Below are positions 10,201 through 21,640 of a stretch of DNA of 64,000 nt, one piece after another. Positions within the stretch are counted from its first letter, which is position 1; every line of letters starts with the position of its first letter. The notes below the pieces were generated by a model that searched no databases, was not told the DNA's origin, and worked only from the letters and a program-made list of their open reading frames with translations. The stretch is from Leuctra nigra (lineage: Eukaryota > Arthropoda > Insecta > Plecoptera > Leuctridae), in NCBI GenBank assembly GCA_934045905.1, contig OW203766.1:18656309-18720308 (forward strand), written 5' to 3'. Made by a program: the position numbers and the translations under genes.

Positions 10201-12634
10201 TAAGTGGATTTTGCAGACTGGCTCGGATTCTGGAGGCTGTGGTCCAACCAGCGCTCTTAATGATGCTCTTCTTGAATGCCTGCATTGGGATGGCGCTGCT
10301 TCACGTTACCATGGGGGTGAGCAAACAAGACATCTTCATACTCAAAACCGATACTAAATATCTTAATATCTTTGGCGATTGGCGAACATAAACAGATCGT
10401 TAAAATTATAGATTTGTCGGGATCCTGTGATTGGTTAAATTTTTTAAAAAATCTATCGATTGGTTGTCCGATCAATTTGAAATTTTGCTACGTCATTGCA
10501 TCCAACGTTTTCCCCAATATAACAAAGTTGCAGCCAAATACTCCCGTTGGTTAAAATTTAAAACCACCTATACCTATCTTGTGATTTTTAAAATTCTAAC
10601 TAGAACCGTTTGACCGATCAACATAAAACTTTGCATGTTCATTGGGACCAACATTTTAGGTATTTTTGCCAATTTTCAGACTAATCTGTTGTATATTCAA
10701 AAGTTATTGGGAAATTTTGGTCTATAATCTTGAAATTTACGCCAATAATTTCATTTATTATATCAGTGCTATCATGATGCTTCTGGTCCAAGGCCTGTAG
10801 AGCAGCGACTTGCAAACGCATATCAAAACACTTACAAACTCTTATCAACGCGGTACACAGAGCGTTTTTAGTACATTCGAATCCATGCTCTTCTTTAATC
10901 ATGTCGTTTAGGTACTCGACTACACGCTGAAAAGCGCCATGTTTTCAATGTCGGTTGCCATCGTCAGCGAATACCTCGTCTGCTGCTGGTTTTGTGACCA
11001 ACTCATTCAAGAGGTGAGAAGAACAATCAATTCTGTACCTCAGAGGTAGAAGGCCGTATGTCCATTGTCACGATTTTGCGTTGCACAAATGATGTCGACA
11101 AATACCAAGAGAGACCATACAAGAGAAGACAAGACAAGAGGGATTATACCCAAATTTTTCAAATAATTTTGTACTAAATTTAAGATAAAGAATAAGTTTA
11201 TAAATCATATTAGTATTTTAGCCACTAAGGGATCGATTGCAATCCTGCGCAATCACTTTTATAATTCATATTAATCATAATCGTCATCATCTTCATCATC
11301 ATTATAATCATCAATTGTACTTTTACTGCTTTCATTTCTAATTCAATGAATTTTCTATAAATTATAATAATTCTAGCATAAATCATATTTCTTAATATAT
11401 TTCCAATTCCCAATAATGTTAAACTGCGTCCTTAAGGCATCCATTTTATAATGGCAGTGTTTTAAATAAAGTTCTCTCTCTTTGAAGTATACTCTCTCTC
11501 TTACACAATGACTCATGTCACCATTTCAAATGGATGAAGGCAGAATTGCTGGTTTTTGAGCACACCTCAAGAATCATTGGAATATACTTTCAGTGTTTAC
11601 TTAGGTACATAATTTATCAGGAAGAATTATGCATTCAATTAAAAAAGATTATATTCATCGTGTTTTAATCTTCGATTCATATTAACTGAATGCCTCTATT
11701 TATGCAGAGTAATTTGGTGATGGAGGCTGTGTACAACAGTGAATGGCTTGATTACTCTGTGAATTTGAAGACGAAAATTAACCTGATTCTTCTGCGTGGA
11801 TTTCATCCAATTCTATTCAAGTCACTCAACTGGTATCCCATATCACTGGAAGGATTTGCTGCAGTAAGTTCGACAATATTTTATTTCCTGTTGAGTAAAC
11901 ACCTCGCCATTTTTGGGATTGTGATTACCGTTAATTAATATTTGTTCACAATTCTGTACTCTCATCTCGACCATAAATAGGAATAGTTTTCAGTTGACTA
12001 TTACTTTATAAAGCGAGCGTAGCGAGCGTCACCACGGTACTCTTATGGCACTTTATCTGTGTGTTTTTTGTTTGTTTGTTTGATGTTTCTTTGCTTGCAC
12101 AGCCCAGGTCAACCCGCACAACCAATCTATCTGAAATTTTGCACACATACTAACGTAATCTATGCCATCTCTGGGATCGTTTTTGAATGAGATCCTAAAA
12201 ATTATCTTTTGATTGGTTGGTCCGGTCAGTTTGAAATTTTGCAAAGTTATTACGACGAACATTGTCCCCAATCTTACAAAGTTTCAGCCAAATCCTCTTA
12301 TCGTTTAAAATTTAAACCCATCTTTCCTGTGATTTTTTTAAAATTTAAGCTAGAACCGATGACCGATCAACTTTAAACTTTGCATGGCCAAGTAAAAACA
12401 TTTTCTGCCTTCTTGAGGCTTCAAGTTCCAAGGCCTGTAGAGCAGCTGATACTTGCAAACGCATCAAATCGGATGCTATTCGAAGGCTCGCTCATCAACG
12501 CGTTACACTGAGCGTTTTCCTAGTGTTTGAAATGTGGTTGTCTCAGATAGATTGTATTCCCTCAGTTGCTGACGAAGGCGTGGCAGTACTACAAAGTGTT
12601 CATCACGCTGATATCAGAGAAGAGACATCACTGA
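7188..12634 (+). CDS. Odorant receptor B (7tm_6), intact, 459 aa
   Basis: Exons are 7188-7290, 7362-7788, 9501-9794, 9876-10004, 10217-10316, 10912-11013, 11708-11863 and 12566-12634 (TGA). All junctions are GT-AG and phases agree, giving 1380 coding bases. The protein starts MWGIIRKSVEERDFTDPIKY. Likely membrane segments lie near residues 55-75, 85-105, 150-170, 190-228, 327-350, 360-383 and 427-453. The C-terminal exons carry CCWFCDQLIQE, NLVMEAVYNSEWLDYS, YPISLEGFAA and WQYYKVFITLI, the signature of insect ORs, which form odour-gated cation channels with Orco. The length suits the family (about 370-480 aa). The start was chosen because the two ATG copies just upstream hit TGA at codon 3. 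Introns 2, 5 and 7 hold Helitron-like repeats. No ligand can be inferred. Confidence 0.9.
7979..8998 (+). mobile_element. Helitron-like non-autonomous repeat, long copy
   Basis: Begins with GAGCGAGCGTAGCGAGCGTC and ends with a small hairpin (AACGC, ten-base loop, GCGTT) followed by TTCCTAG and T. A hairpin just before a CTAG end with no TSD is the usual mark of Helitron 3' ends, so the class is inferred from the termini. No Rep/helicase is encoded. Lies in intron 2 of gene B. Other copies: 10360, 12011, 15902, 24991, 26237, 42356, 43423, 47187 and about 50170. Confidence 0.6.
9044..9345. repeat. Minisatellite of ATATCATTGAG units
   Basis: About a dozen imperfect tandem units built from ATCATTGAGTTGAAAT and GAGATATC. 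It starts about 45 bases after the Helitron-like repeat in intron 2 of gene B. It is non-coding. Confidence 0.8.
10360..10871 (+). mobile_element. Helitron-like repeat, 5'-truncated copy
   Basis: Shares the internal sequence and the terminal ATCAACGCG...GAGCGTTTTTAG end with the 7979-8998 copy, but lacks the GAGCGAGCG start and has lost the C of the CTAG end. Its end lies only 40 bases before the exon 6 acceptor of gene B. Confidence 0.5.
12011..12523 (+). mobile_element. Helitron-like repeat copy
   Basis: Both ends are recognisable: AGCGAGCGTAGCGAGCGTC at the left, and the AACGC/GCGTT hairpin then TTCCTAG at the right. The interior is shorter than in the 7979 copy. In intron 7 of gene B, ending 42 bases before the last exon. 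Confidence 0.6.
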
Positions 12635-13137
12635 TGATGAAGAATTAATACTACTTTTTACACTTGTGTCTGGCTCTGCCCTTTCTGTCGTTCCTTTTGC
12701 GATTCAGTTCACACCGTTACTCAGATCAAATTAAAGTTTTGTAAACGTTTAAATGACATCTCAAACACTTTTTGCCTACAAATGTTTTAGTTCTAATTAA
12801 ATGCACGTTGAATGTGACTGAGGTAGGCAAATTAATACGTATTGTGCAGCACAATAAAATAAATTAAACAATCTGACATATTGTGATAATGTGGTTGAAA
12901 TGTACATAAATATACAAAGTAACTGGCCATATTCTCCAGCTGGAATCTATCATCTATTTGCTTTTATCAAGCTTTTGTTTTACATAAAATCAAAAATTTA
13001 TGTTTTCATTGAGAAATTTAATGATGCTTTTAGTTTTCTCACCTAGTTTGGTTCGATAATTTAAAATATTTGTATCACACTACAAAACTGAGGGCCATGA
13101 AATATGCAACAGTAATGGCGACACACGTCGTCTATAA

Positions 13138-13167
13138 TTCAATATGGGCGTCTTTAAAATTGATTTT
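13138..13167 (+). promoter_or_regulatory. Conserved block upstream of OR gene C
   Basis: Same block as at 6961 and 21495 (GGGCGTCTTTAAAATTGATT). The homology with gene D extends leftwards through GAGGGCCATGAAATATGCAA. Here it lies about 490 bases from the start codon rather than about 200, because repeat DNA with a ribozyme-like motif lies between. Confidence 0.4.
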
Positions 13168-13440
13168 CAACAGAAATTTTGAAAAACCAACCTCAATATA
13201 AACGAATGCGCTGTAGACTAAAACGTACCTAGTAGGTGTGAGTGAGATTTTAAAGAAAGAACAAAAATACAAACAATCGGCGACAAACAACCATTAAGGG
13301 TCACTTAAACAACTGAGTGTTGTACTGGTTAATGAAATAATAAAAGGAAGAATAATATACCAAGTCATGTTAATAAAAACTCAGAAACTATTGGACATTA
13401 CAATGGTATGAATTAAAAATACATTAAAAACAACACAATA

Positions 13441-13470
13441 TTTCGGAGACCTTTCTGTCTCCTTCATCAG
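13441..13470 (-). ncRNA. Hammerhead-ribozyme-like core (candidate)
   Basis: On the - strand the order is CTGATGA, A, GGAGAC, loop AGAAAG, GTCTCC, GAAA. This is the conserved hammerhead core around a perfect 6-bp stem II. Similar motifs are known in Penelope-like retroelements. One extra A sits between CTGATGA and stem II. A short stem III (TATTG with a distant CAATA) is possible, but I could not find a convincing stem I partner. Activity is unproven; it may be a decayed element end. Confidence 0.4.
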
Positions 13471-13485
13471 GTGCACACTGATGAA

Positions 13486-13675
13486 ATGTGGTTATGAAAT
13501 GTGGTGAATAACCATGAAGTAAGCGCTTGGGAACTTGGTGTTACCATACCATGAATGGTAACACAAGTTCCACTTATGGTACTGTACTGATCATTGCAAT
13601 GTGGTGAACAATCAGTGATTTAGCACTAAAAAAGCTGAGCGTTACATTGGATATTGCAATGTGGGGAATAATCAG
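13486..13675 (+). repeat. Start-codon repeat array of OR gene C
   Basis: ATGs lie at 13499, 13599 and 13659. The first two read ATG-TGG-TGA; the third reads ATG-TGG-GGA and starts the receptor. The arms are degenerate, but complementarity remains in the first unit (TGGTTAT facing ATAACCA). Spacings are 100 and 60 bases. Confidence 0.7.
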
Positions 13676-13799
13676 GAAGAGTGTGGAAGAATGGGACTTC
13701 ACTGATCCCATCAAATACAGGAGATGTGTGTGGCTCAACAGACAATTACTTTCATATCTAGGTAAGTTCCGTACGAAGAACTAATGTGACAATTATGTT

Positions 13800-14129
13800 T
13801 TTTATGTGCTCTACTGCTTTTAGGATCATTAATTGACATTCGCTTTCTTGTCTGTGTTTGTGTGATTATTCTAGTTAGTTATCTAGCCAGATGTAAGCCA
13901 TAACCAATTTCATTTCATGTTAATTCTTGACAATTTGGTCATTCTCGACAAGTTTGATTTTTGTACTCTAACTCTGTTTATGTTCACTATTTGATATTCA
14001 TGTCCTAACACACCTGGTACGAGTAGTAATGTTCACTGTCTAATCAAACTTCTGTACACGGCTAAAGAGGGCACCTAATGTAGCCCTGCAATAGCCATCT
14101 TGCCTCTGGCAGGTACCACAATGAACAAA

Positions 14130-14164
<35 letters not shown>

Positions 14165-14187
14165 AAAAAAAAAAAAAAAAAAAAAAT
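13800..14187 (+). mobile_element. LINE 3' end with AAAT tail
   Basis: A non-coding stretch ends in GGTACCACAATGAAC, then about ten AAAT units (14121-14163) and a poly-A run. This is the usual look of a 5'-truncated non-LTR retrotransposon tail. In intron 1 of gene C. Its left edge is uncertain. Confidence 0.5.
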
Positions 14188-14849
14188 GAAACATAATGTA
14201 AATGGTTGATAATGGTTGATGTTGGTTTAATAGTTTTTCATTCATGATTCAAGTGACTTTGCAGGTCTCTGGCCAGTGGATGAGAATGAGGCTAAATGCA
14301 GCAAATGGCTGCGATGCTGGCGATATGTTTGGCCACGACTGCACATAGCACAGTGCTGCTACGGGGTATTCAGTCAACTCATCAACATCTACCTCTCCAG
14401 AAGCTCTATGATTCACTCTTTAGGATACTTCGTTTCAATGTTGTTTATGTTGATGTCTGCCGTAAAAACTTGGATGTTGATTAATGGAACAAAAGATTTT
14501 CAGCACGTTGTCGAGTCCATGGAGAGATTACGAGAAAGTGAAAGACACAAAAGATCATCGAAGAAAATACTAGAGAAATATCAGAAGATATCTCATCGAT
14601 TTACCTACTACATCACTGTAGCATTTACTGTGGCCACTTTTATTCAGATGCTACAAATAGAAACCTCCACTTATTTCTCAAAGAAATTTGTGTTCAGGTA
14701 AGTAGTTGTAGTAGATCTTTATAAGCAAGTTTGTACTATTAGTATACATACAAAGGTAAACATTATATAGGTAATGCAATCATTAAATCTAATATCAATT
14801 ATCCGTCCCCCTTGTCCCAGAAAGTTGATCTTTCACCTGGTTACCTCTA

Positions 14850-15276
14850 ACCAATTTTTAACAATGACGCCTAAAAATCTTTTGATTATATAAATTCATA
14901 ATTTCTGAGGGGATTCTATTATACATTTTTATACCCTTAGCAAAAACTGAATTTTCTTGAAATTGTTTTACCATCTTTTTTATTACAAATTTATCTCTCT
15001 TTCTAATGTTATGGTATGTTTTGGATTAATGTTTATAAGTTTGCAGAGGTAATTGGGGGCAAGACCTTTTGTTATTTTAAAAATTAGTACCATTGTATTA
15101 AGGATAATTCTCTGCTTTACATTAAGCCAGCATAAGGCAGAGCACATTTTCTTTATTGATGTGTCTCTTGGCAATCTTAATATAACTGGCATGGCTTTAT
15201 TCTGACTTTTTTTTGCATATAACTGTTTAATTTTTGTTAAGTAAGAAATGTATGAGCAAATAATAGTGTCACCCAC
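14850..15276 (-). pseudogene. LINE reverse-transcriptase C-terminal remnant
   Basis: The - strand encodes QNKAMPVILRLPRDTSIKKM, WLNVKQRIILNTM and FKITKGLAPNYL. In a second frame it continues with KGIKMYNRIPSEIMN and ends at RRHC-stop. This order (QNKAMR.ILR...W..V.QR......YK...G.AP.YL...KG...YN.LP) is typical of the region after the reverse transcriptase in jockey/CR1-type non-LTR elements. One frameshift separates the parts, so it is dead. It lies in intron 2 of gene C, opposite in strand to the receptor. Confidence 0.7.
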
Positions 15277-15901
15277 ACTATTATTCGCTCTTTATATGCA
15301 TACGCCCATGCCCATGCTATGATATGCTATGGTAGCATAAATGATATGCTGCGGATATGCTATGAAGTACATGTGAGGGGTAGTATAGTTTCAAAACCTG
15401 ACATATCCAAAAATATCTATAACTATGTACCTTAATCGGCTTGTCCAATTGAAACTAAGCATGGTGCCAATGGATCCAGATAGCTCTATGAAATATCAGC
15501 AGTATTATAGTAGAATTAGCTCCAAATCGGAATAAACTATTTCATAATCTAAATACATTTTCACTTTGTACACTAACAAGTAGGTAAACTTTGTTTTCAG
15601 GCTTTGGTTTCCATACAACGTCTACGCATCACCAATGTTTGAACTAACACTGATCTCAATGGTCTTTTCTATTTCTGCTGATTTTCTAATGATAGTTCAA
15701 TTTGATCTTCTGTTCTTTTCACTTTTAATCGAGTTTATTGGACAATTCAAAATATTGCAATTTAGCCTATCACATATGAATACTATTGCAATGTGCGTGG
15801 CCAAAGAAAACGCAAAGAGAATGCAAATGTCTGTTGGCAATTCTACGCTTCTGGATGACATGTTTGGTTCTACCGTCACACACGAATCGAGGTACTGTAA
15901 T

Positions 15902-16515
15902 GGAGCGAGCAACTCCTTTTCGCTCTTTTGGCACGGATTACCATTTTTGTATTTTACTGCCGGTATGCAGGTCGCATCGCTTCTCCGATCGAGCTCAAAT
16001 TTAGCACAAGTCTTGTCAAGACCAACTAAGCGTTTTTTTTTTTCGAAATCCGTAAATGAGTTAAATTTTAAAAATATATTTCTTCTGCTCCGTTCATCTG
16101 ATCAAGTTGAAAATGTTCAAGGCCATAAAAGTTTACATAGTTTCAGCCAAATCCTCCACTGAGTAATATTTAAAAAAAATACTTTTATTTGGTCGAATAT
16201 CAAAATCTTCCAAATTTTGCATTGTGATGATGGGCATCTCTAATTTTACAAATTTTCAGCCCAATCGGTAAGATATTTACAGACTATAGACACTGCAAGA
16301 GTTTAAAAATAGTTGTAAAAAAGTGTCGAAAAGTAGATCCTAAATAAACTGGACATTGATATAGATGGTATGCAAATTGCAAAGTTGCAATGAAAATCAG
16401 AAATAATGTAGGAGTTATCTATTATTGATTGAAAGGAATCATGTTTGGTTGGAGATGGTGTAGCACGCATCTGTGCTAACTCATCAACGCCTTACACTGA
16501 GTTTTTTCCTTTATA
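15902..16515 (+). mobile_element. Helitron-like repeat copy (diverged)
   Basis: Starts GGAGCGAGC immediately after exon 3 of gene C and ends with CATCAACGCC...GAGTTTTTTCCTTTATAG, a decayed form of the hairpin-CTAG end. It fills most of intron 3 of gene C. Confidence 0.5.
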
Positions 16516-16526
16516 GTTACATTATT

Positions 16527-16577
16527 TTTTGTCTGGGGCTTATCGCACTGTTCTGCAGCGAGGCTAATGGCGTCGAA
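16527..16577 (-). mobile_element. Short SINE fragment with 11-base TSD
   Basis: The direct repeat GTTACATTATT (16516-16526 and 16578-16588) brackets a T run and GTCTGGGGCTTATCGCACTG, the 3' tail of the tRNA-derived SINE seen in full at 39520-39801. It is a very short 5'-truncated insertion in - orientation. Confidence 0.65.
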
Positions 16578-16901
16578 GTTACATTATTGTCCACGACAAT
16601 ATAATTATGTCATAATGCATGTATTTACTAACGCTCTAATTTGTTTTATACTAATTTCAGCAGTGACGGAATGCTGAAAGCATTAAAAGTAATTCAACGC
16701 AAAGTTTTAGAACGAGAAGAGTTTGAAAATGAGTTACATCGCCATCTTGCCGCTTGCATTGACCATCATGTGGAATTGACCAGGTAAAATGACCATCACA
16801 AGTAGCCTCAAGATTATTTTAAATACATTAAATTACAGGAACATTTCTACAAACAGTCTATTAAAAATTAATGAAATACCTATCATCGATTTAAAGTAAA
16901 T

Positions 16902-19189
16902 CTAGTGGAGCGGTCGCTCCACCCAGCCAAGTCGTACTATACACTCACAGTCACTCAACATACCGTAAATGCCTAATAAACTGAGGAGCAGACCAAACAC
17001 TTTTACTGTAAGCAACAACATGGCATTTTCGGCCTACTGGATCTTAAAATTGGAAAGTCTCACATTGTTGTGAAATGTCTTAATTTCGAGCTATGGCCCA
17101 CCCCACCCCATATACCAAATTTGGGATCAACAGGTTTTGCCATTTGCGAGCTAGAGGGCCATGAAAACAGTGAAATTATACCCCTTCTAAAAGCTATCTG
17201 ATGATGATTCAGATATCAGGAAACATTGTTGACAGGGCCACAGCCTAAACGGCTGAACCGATCGACCTGAAACTTTTACCACATATGCACTTTTGGCATT
17301 TGATGATACCTTGCCTCTTGTGATTTTTTGTGCCGCCATTTTTAAACCGGAAGTGACGTCATAACTCAAAAACGTCTGGACCGATTAGAACGAAATTAGC
17401 TTCATTCGATTTAGATGGTCATCTATATGAAGTATCAATAAAAAAAAATTATTTTCTTATTTTCTAAACCGGAAGTGACGTCATAAATACGCAATGTTTA
17501 ACTTATTTCAACAAATTATACTTAAAATACATACATAATTAACTTACATTGTAACATAGACAATACAATTTATATATTCAAGGTAACAGTGTTCTCGGCC
17601 GCCATTCCTGAAACCGGAAGTGACGTCATATATCTAAAACGCCTGTACCGATTGCAACTGAACTAGCTCCTGCGTATTCATTCTGCTATTTATTTGAAAA
17701 ATCAATTGTGAAAAATGAATAAATAAATTAATGGTACCGGAAATGGCGGCAGGAAACACTAAATGAAACCGGAAGTGACGTCATATATTACAAACGGCAT
17801 GACCGATTTTACGGAAATATAGGGATTAGGAATTCAGATGGTCGTTCATGAAGGTATCAACTAGATAAAACTAGATTGTTTTCTTATTACCTATACCGGA
17901 ATTCGGCCGCTATTTCAAAACCGGAAGTGACGTCATGTATCGAAAACGGCTGGATCGATTATAACGAAACTTAAGCTATTCTTCTTGGATAATCATTTTC
18001 ATCTTATACCAAACGCAACTTTTCATAGTAACCAAATCGGTTGAGGCGTATTTTTTTAAAGAAATTAGTTCCTGCTCGGACATGTGCTACAAGCTGTATG
18101 AATAAACTAACAAAAGAAGTGATATCCCAGAAAAAACACTCCGTGTAAAAAAGGCAGCCAAGTCTCTTTACTTTAAAAAAATTCAACACCGAAAAGGAGT
18201 GATATCAAAAAAGGAGCCAAGTCAATGACATTTCCAAATATTTAATCGTATTTTTGAAATAAAAGAATAAACACCGAGAAATACTTTACAAAAGGACTTG
18301 GCGCATCGTTTTTTTAAAGACATTTTTCTATTCATAAGCATAAGTCATTTATATACAACAGTCATTAAGAATTTTTAGAATAATAGGGAAACATCCTTCA
18401 ATTACATATTATACATACCTACTGTAAAATATTTTCTATTTGAATATGTACGTACGCAATAAAACTTGTTGCCTATGTTTTCTATAAAAACACAATAGTT
18501 AGTTATCTTCGTAATATTGTTTCGTGGTCAACATAATTAAGTCTCATGCGTTATACCTTCTCATCATGAAATACATTTCAATTAATCCACATTTTATAAC
18601 AATACATTTCACAAAGTACACAGTCACATTGTATTTCTATTAAAAAAAATATCTTTATACTTTAAAAATATATAATAGTGTTCCATAGATAGTTAGTAAT
18701 TATTTGACAACGTTTCATGAATTCCTTCAGTTAAGATCAAATTATGAAAAGATACCCTTCTAATATCACCATATTAACAGTACTGGAAGAATATGTATGA
18801 GCCCACTTCCAATTGTTATTTAATTCTTCCATCCTTATATTACTTATCTATTACAGCATGAAATCTTTCTTCTCGCCATTGACAAAACTATAAAATAGCC
18901 ATTACTAAAAGTAGCTTGATTCATCTAATTCTAATAGAAAGAGGAAAATGTACCTACTTGTAAATTTCTTTCCACTTTTAGGATAGAATTATGTCTTTAA
19001 AAAAACGATGCGCCAAGTCCTTTTGTAAAGTATTTCTCGGTGTTTATTCTTTTATTTCAAAAATACGATTAAATATTTGGAAATGTCATTGACTTGGCTC
19101 CTTTTTTGATATCACTCCTTTTCGGTGTTGAATTTTTTTAAAGTAAAGAGATTTGGCTGCCTTTTTTACACGGAGTGTTTTTTTCTGGG
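16902..19189 (+). mobile_element. Large composite repeat with ETS/CRE-like 15-mers and a foldback end
   Basis: Left end is CTAG overlapping an 18-base palindrome (GTGGAGCG, GT, CGCTCCAC). The middle carries five exact copies of CCGGAAGTGACGTCA (17347, 17469, 17614, 17769 and 17921) plus GCCGCCATT/AATGGCGGC motifs. The right part is a foldback: 18126-18321 and 18993-19189 are long inverted repeats beginning with CACTCCGTGTAAAAA. The same order of parts occurs inverted at 31098-32420. No coding region is seen. It occupies intron 4 of gene C. Confidence 0.65.
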
Positions 19190-19317
19190 TTATACCTACG
19201 TGTTATCGAGTAACAGCTACAATTTGGATTAAACTGTACCATTAAACAAAAAAGTGCTCTAGTCCTGATTTAAAATTAATACGTTCAATTCATCAAAATA
19301 ATCAGATATTGTCAAAA

Positions 19318-19540
19318 TGATCGACCGAAGGGGCCCGGTCCGGGGGAGTCCAGCACTGGTGGGAAGGGCAGGCTAGATGGGGACAGACCGAGGAGCGGGA
19401 AAGTTCGGGGCGGTGGGACCCGATTCAGAGGAACGTCCGTCTAGATGGGGGGGGGGGGGGGGGGGGGGGGGGGTAGCTCGACCTTAGTGTGTCTGGCCTC
19501 ACCACTGGTCTGTCCGACATGGGTAACCCGTATATAATAT
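19318..19540 (-). repeat. GC-rich dispersed repeat copy with 27-base G run
   Basis: Reverse-strand relative of 3593-4064, sharing GGGTTACCCATG and GGACTCCCCCGG segments. A run of 27 G (19447-19473) lies inside. It ends about 20 bases before exon 5 of gene C. Confidence 0.55.
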
Positions 19541-19754
19541 AAATATGTGTATTTTACAGACTGCTCGGATCCTGGAGGCTGTGGTCCAGCCGGCTTTTGT
19601 AGTCATGCTCTTATTGAACGCGTGCATCGGGATGGCCATGGTCCACATCACCATGGGGGTAAGAAAACAAGACATCTCCAGCCAGCCAAGTCACTCTCAC
19701 ACAAAATACTGTTAAAATGCCAATCTTAAAAAAGCTGAAGCAATTCCACTTTTA

Positions 19755-19985
19755 AAGAAAACAGCAAAGATGCATTTTCGGCCTACTGCGGATCTTTAAA
19801 ATGAGAAAGCTCACATTGTTGCGAAATAATGGCCCACCTTACCATTATTCCAAGTTTACCAACAATTAGCCGTTTGCAAGCTAGAGGGCCGTGAAAATCG
19901 TGACTTTGTATCGCTTTCCTCAGATGATAATGTAAAATCACTCAATGTAAAAAACAACCAAGTTCCTTCAAAGACAAATACATAA
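19755..19985 (+). repeat. Short degenerate copy of the composite repeat
   Basis: Contains the TTTTCGGCCTACTG, CTCACATTGTTG and GCTAGAGGGCCGTGAAAA segments of the 16902-19189 element and a decayed GTAAAAAACAACCAAGT foldback end, but none of the ETS/CRE-like units. In intron 5 of gene C. Confidence 0.5.
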
Positions 19986-21494
19986 ATTAAGAAATCTACA
20001 GTAGAGTTCTGGCAGGACCCCCTTCTGTTATTAATTATAAATATGATCATCAGTCTTGTAATTAATACATTTTGTTTTCAAGGACTTTGACTACACCCTG
20101 AAACTCGGCATGTTATCGTTGACGATAGCAATTGGGAGTGAATTCTTCGCATGCTGCTGGTTTTGTGATCAACTTATTCAAGAGGTGATTCAACTTATCA
20201 ACATAAACACAGTCGGAAGATAATACAAACTTCATCATCTTTAGTAACCGCATGGCTCTATTGTTGCAGAGCAATCTGGTGATGGAAGCTGTGTACAACG
20301 GTGACTGGCTTGATTATTCGTTGAGCATGAAGAAGAAAATAAATCTGTTTCTTCAGCGAGGATTTCATCCAATTGAATTCAAAATACTCGACTGTTTGCC
20401 CATCTCACTAGAGGGATTTGCAGTTGTAAGTCCAGGAATTACGTCAGTTTCGTAATAATTCTGATTAGTACTGGAAATTACAAAAATTAATGTTATTTGA
20501 ATTTTCGAATATATTATCATAATTATCTTCATATCTTGATTTGTCTTTATGTTTTTTATGTTCGAGATATCGTAAATATTTTAGAGACGAGATTGTAGCC
20601 ATTTCTATTGAAATTTTTAATCATTATGATAATAGATTGTCATTCGTTATAAAATAGTAAGTTTGCACATTTTCATTTACAAAACGATTTCTCAAATATT
20701 TGTTTCCTACTGTTTACTGTTTTCTGCATAAGTTTACTTTTCTGCTCACAAAGTCGACGCCACCACAGTTTACTTATTGGTTTTAAAATGTGCTTGACTT
20801 GATTGTATTCCCACAGGTACTGGAAAATGCGTGGAATAACTACAAAGTGTTCGCTTCTCTGATTTCCAAGCAGAAATAACTCTGAAGAAAACTGTATTAC
20901 TTTTAATTCATTATTCTCTGTTGATATGCACTGAATTACTCTTCCTTCGTTTCACAATTAGCACCTAGCATATTTCTAAATATTACCAGATTATTATCTT
21001 GTATCCAGAATCTAGGATTGTCACACTTGTACCTGCTATGTAAAGAAATTATAAATTATGGTCTAAATTATGGTCAAGAAGAGAGATCAGAATTGTGAAC
21101 TTTATTTCGAGCTCAAGTTTTGTAAACGTTTAAATAACATCTCAATTATTTTTCGTCTACAAATGTTTTAGCCCTATTTAAAAAGTGTACTGCACAACAA
21201 TAAAATAAATTAACAATAAATATAATAAACAATAAATATAATAAACAATAAATAAATAACTTTGTAAATAAACAGAGTAACCTGACATTTTCCTGCTGGA
21301 ATCTTTCATCTATACCGTCGTCCAGCCCCCTTCCCGTCCTACAATTTTCACAAACGGTCAAGCTTTTATCAAGCTTCTATATTACGCAACACATAAAATG
21401 TATGTTTGGTTTGTTAATTTTAAATATTTGAATCGCACTACACAACTGAGGGCCATGAAATATGCAACAGTATGGCGACACAAGTAGTCTATAA

Positions 21495-21524
21495 TTCAAA
21501 ATGGGCGTCTTTAAAATTGATTTT
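21495..21524 (+). promoter_or_regulatory. Conserved block upstream of OR gene D
   Basis: Third copy of the TTCAAAATGGGCGT / TTTAAAATTGATTTT block, about 230 bases before the start of gene D and nearly identical to that of gene C. A promoter role is inference from conservation and position. Confidence 0.4.
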
Positions 21525-21640
21525 CAAACTAACCTTAATATAAACGAATGCGCTGTAAAGCAAGACGTACCTGAGGTAAGCGCTTGGGAGCTTTGTGTTA
21601 CGTCATTCCATGCATGATAACACAAGTTCCACTTATGGTA

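Larger units (their letters stand above)
13659..20879 (+). pseudogene. Odorant receptor C (7tm_6), one-base deletion in exon 5
   Basis: Exons are 13659-13761, 14265-14697, 15601-15891, 16661-16783, 19560-19658, 20083-20184, 20270-20425 and 20817-20879 (TAA). The order, phases and OR signatures match gene B (WPRLHIAQCCYG, GQFKILQFSLSHM, CCWFCDQLIQE, NLVMEAVYNGDWLDYS). Exon 5 is 99 bases instead of the 100 in A, B, D and E. It reads ACTGCTCGG where D has ACTGGCTCGG, so the frame shifts near codon 318 and stops at TAG 19600-19602, before the last three helices. Without the shift the product would be about 456 aa. The exon lies about 90 bases after a 27-base G run, where assembly errors are common, so a polishing error remains possible. 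It is a close duplicate of gene D. Type is set to pseudogene provisionally. Confidence 0.75.
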
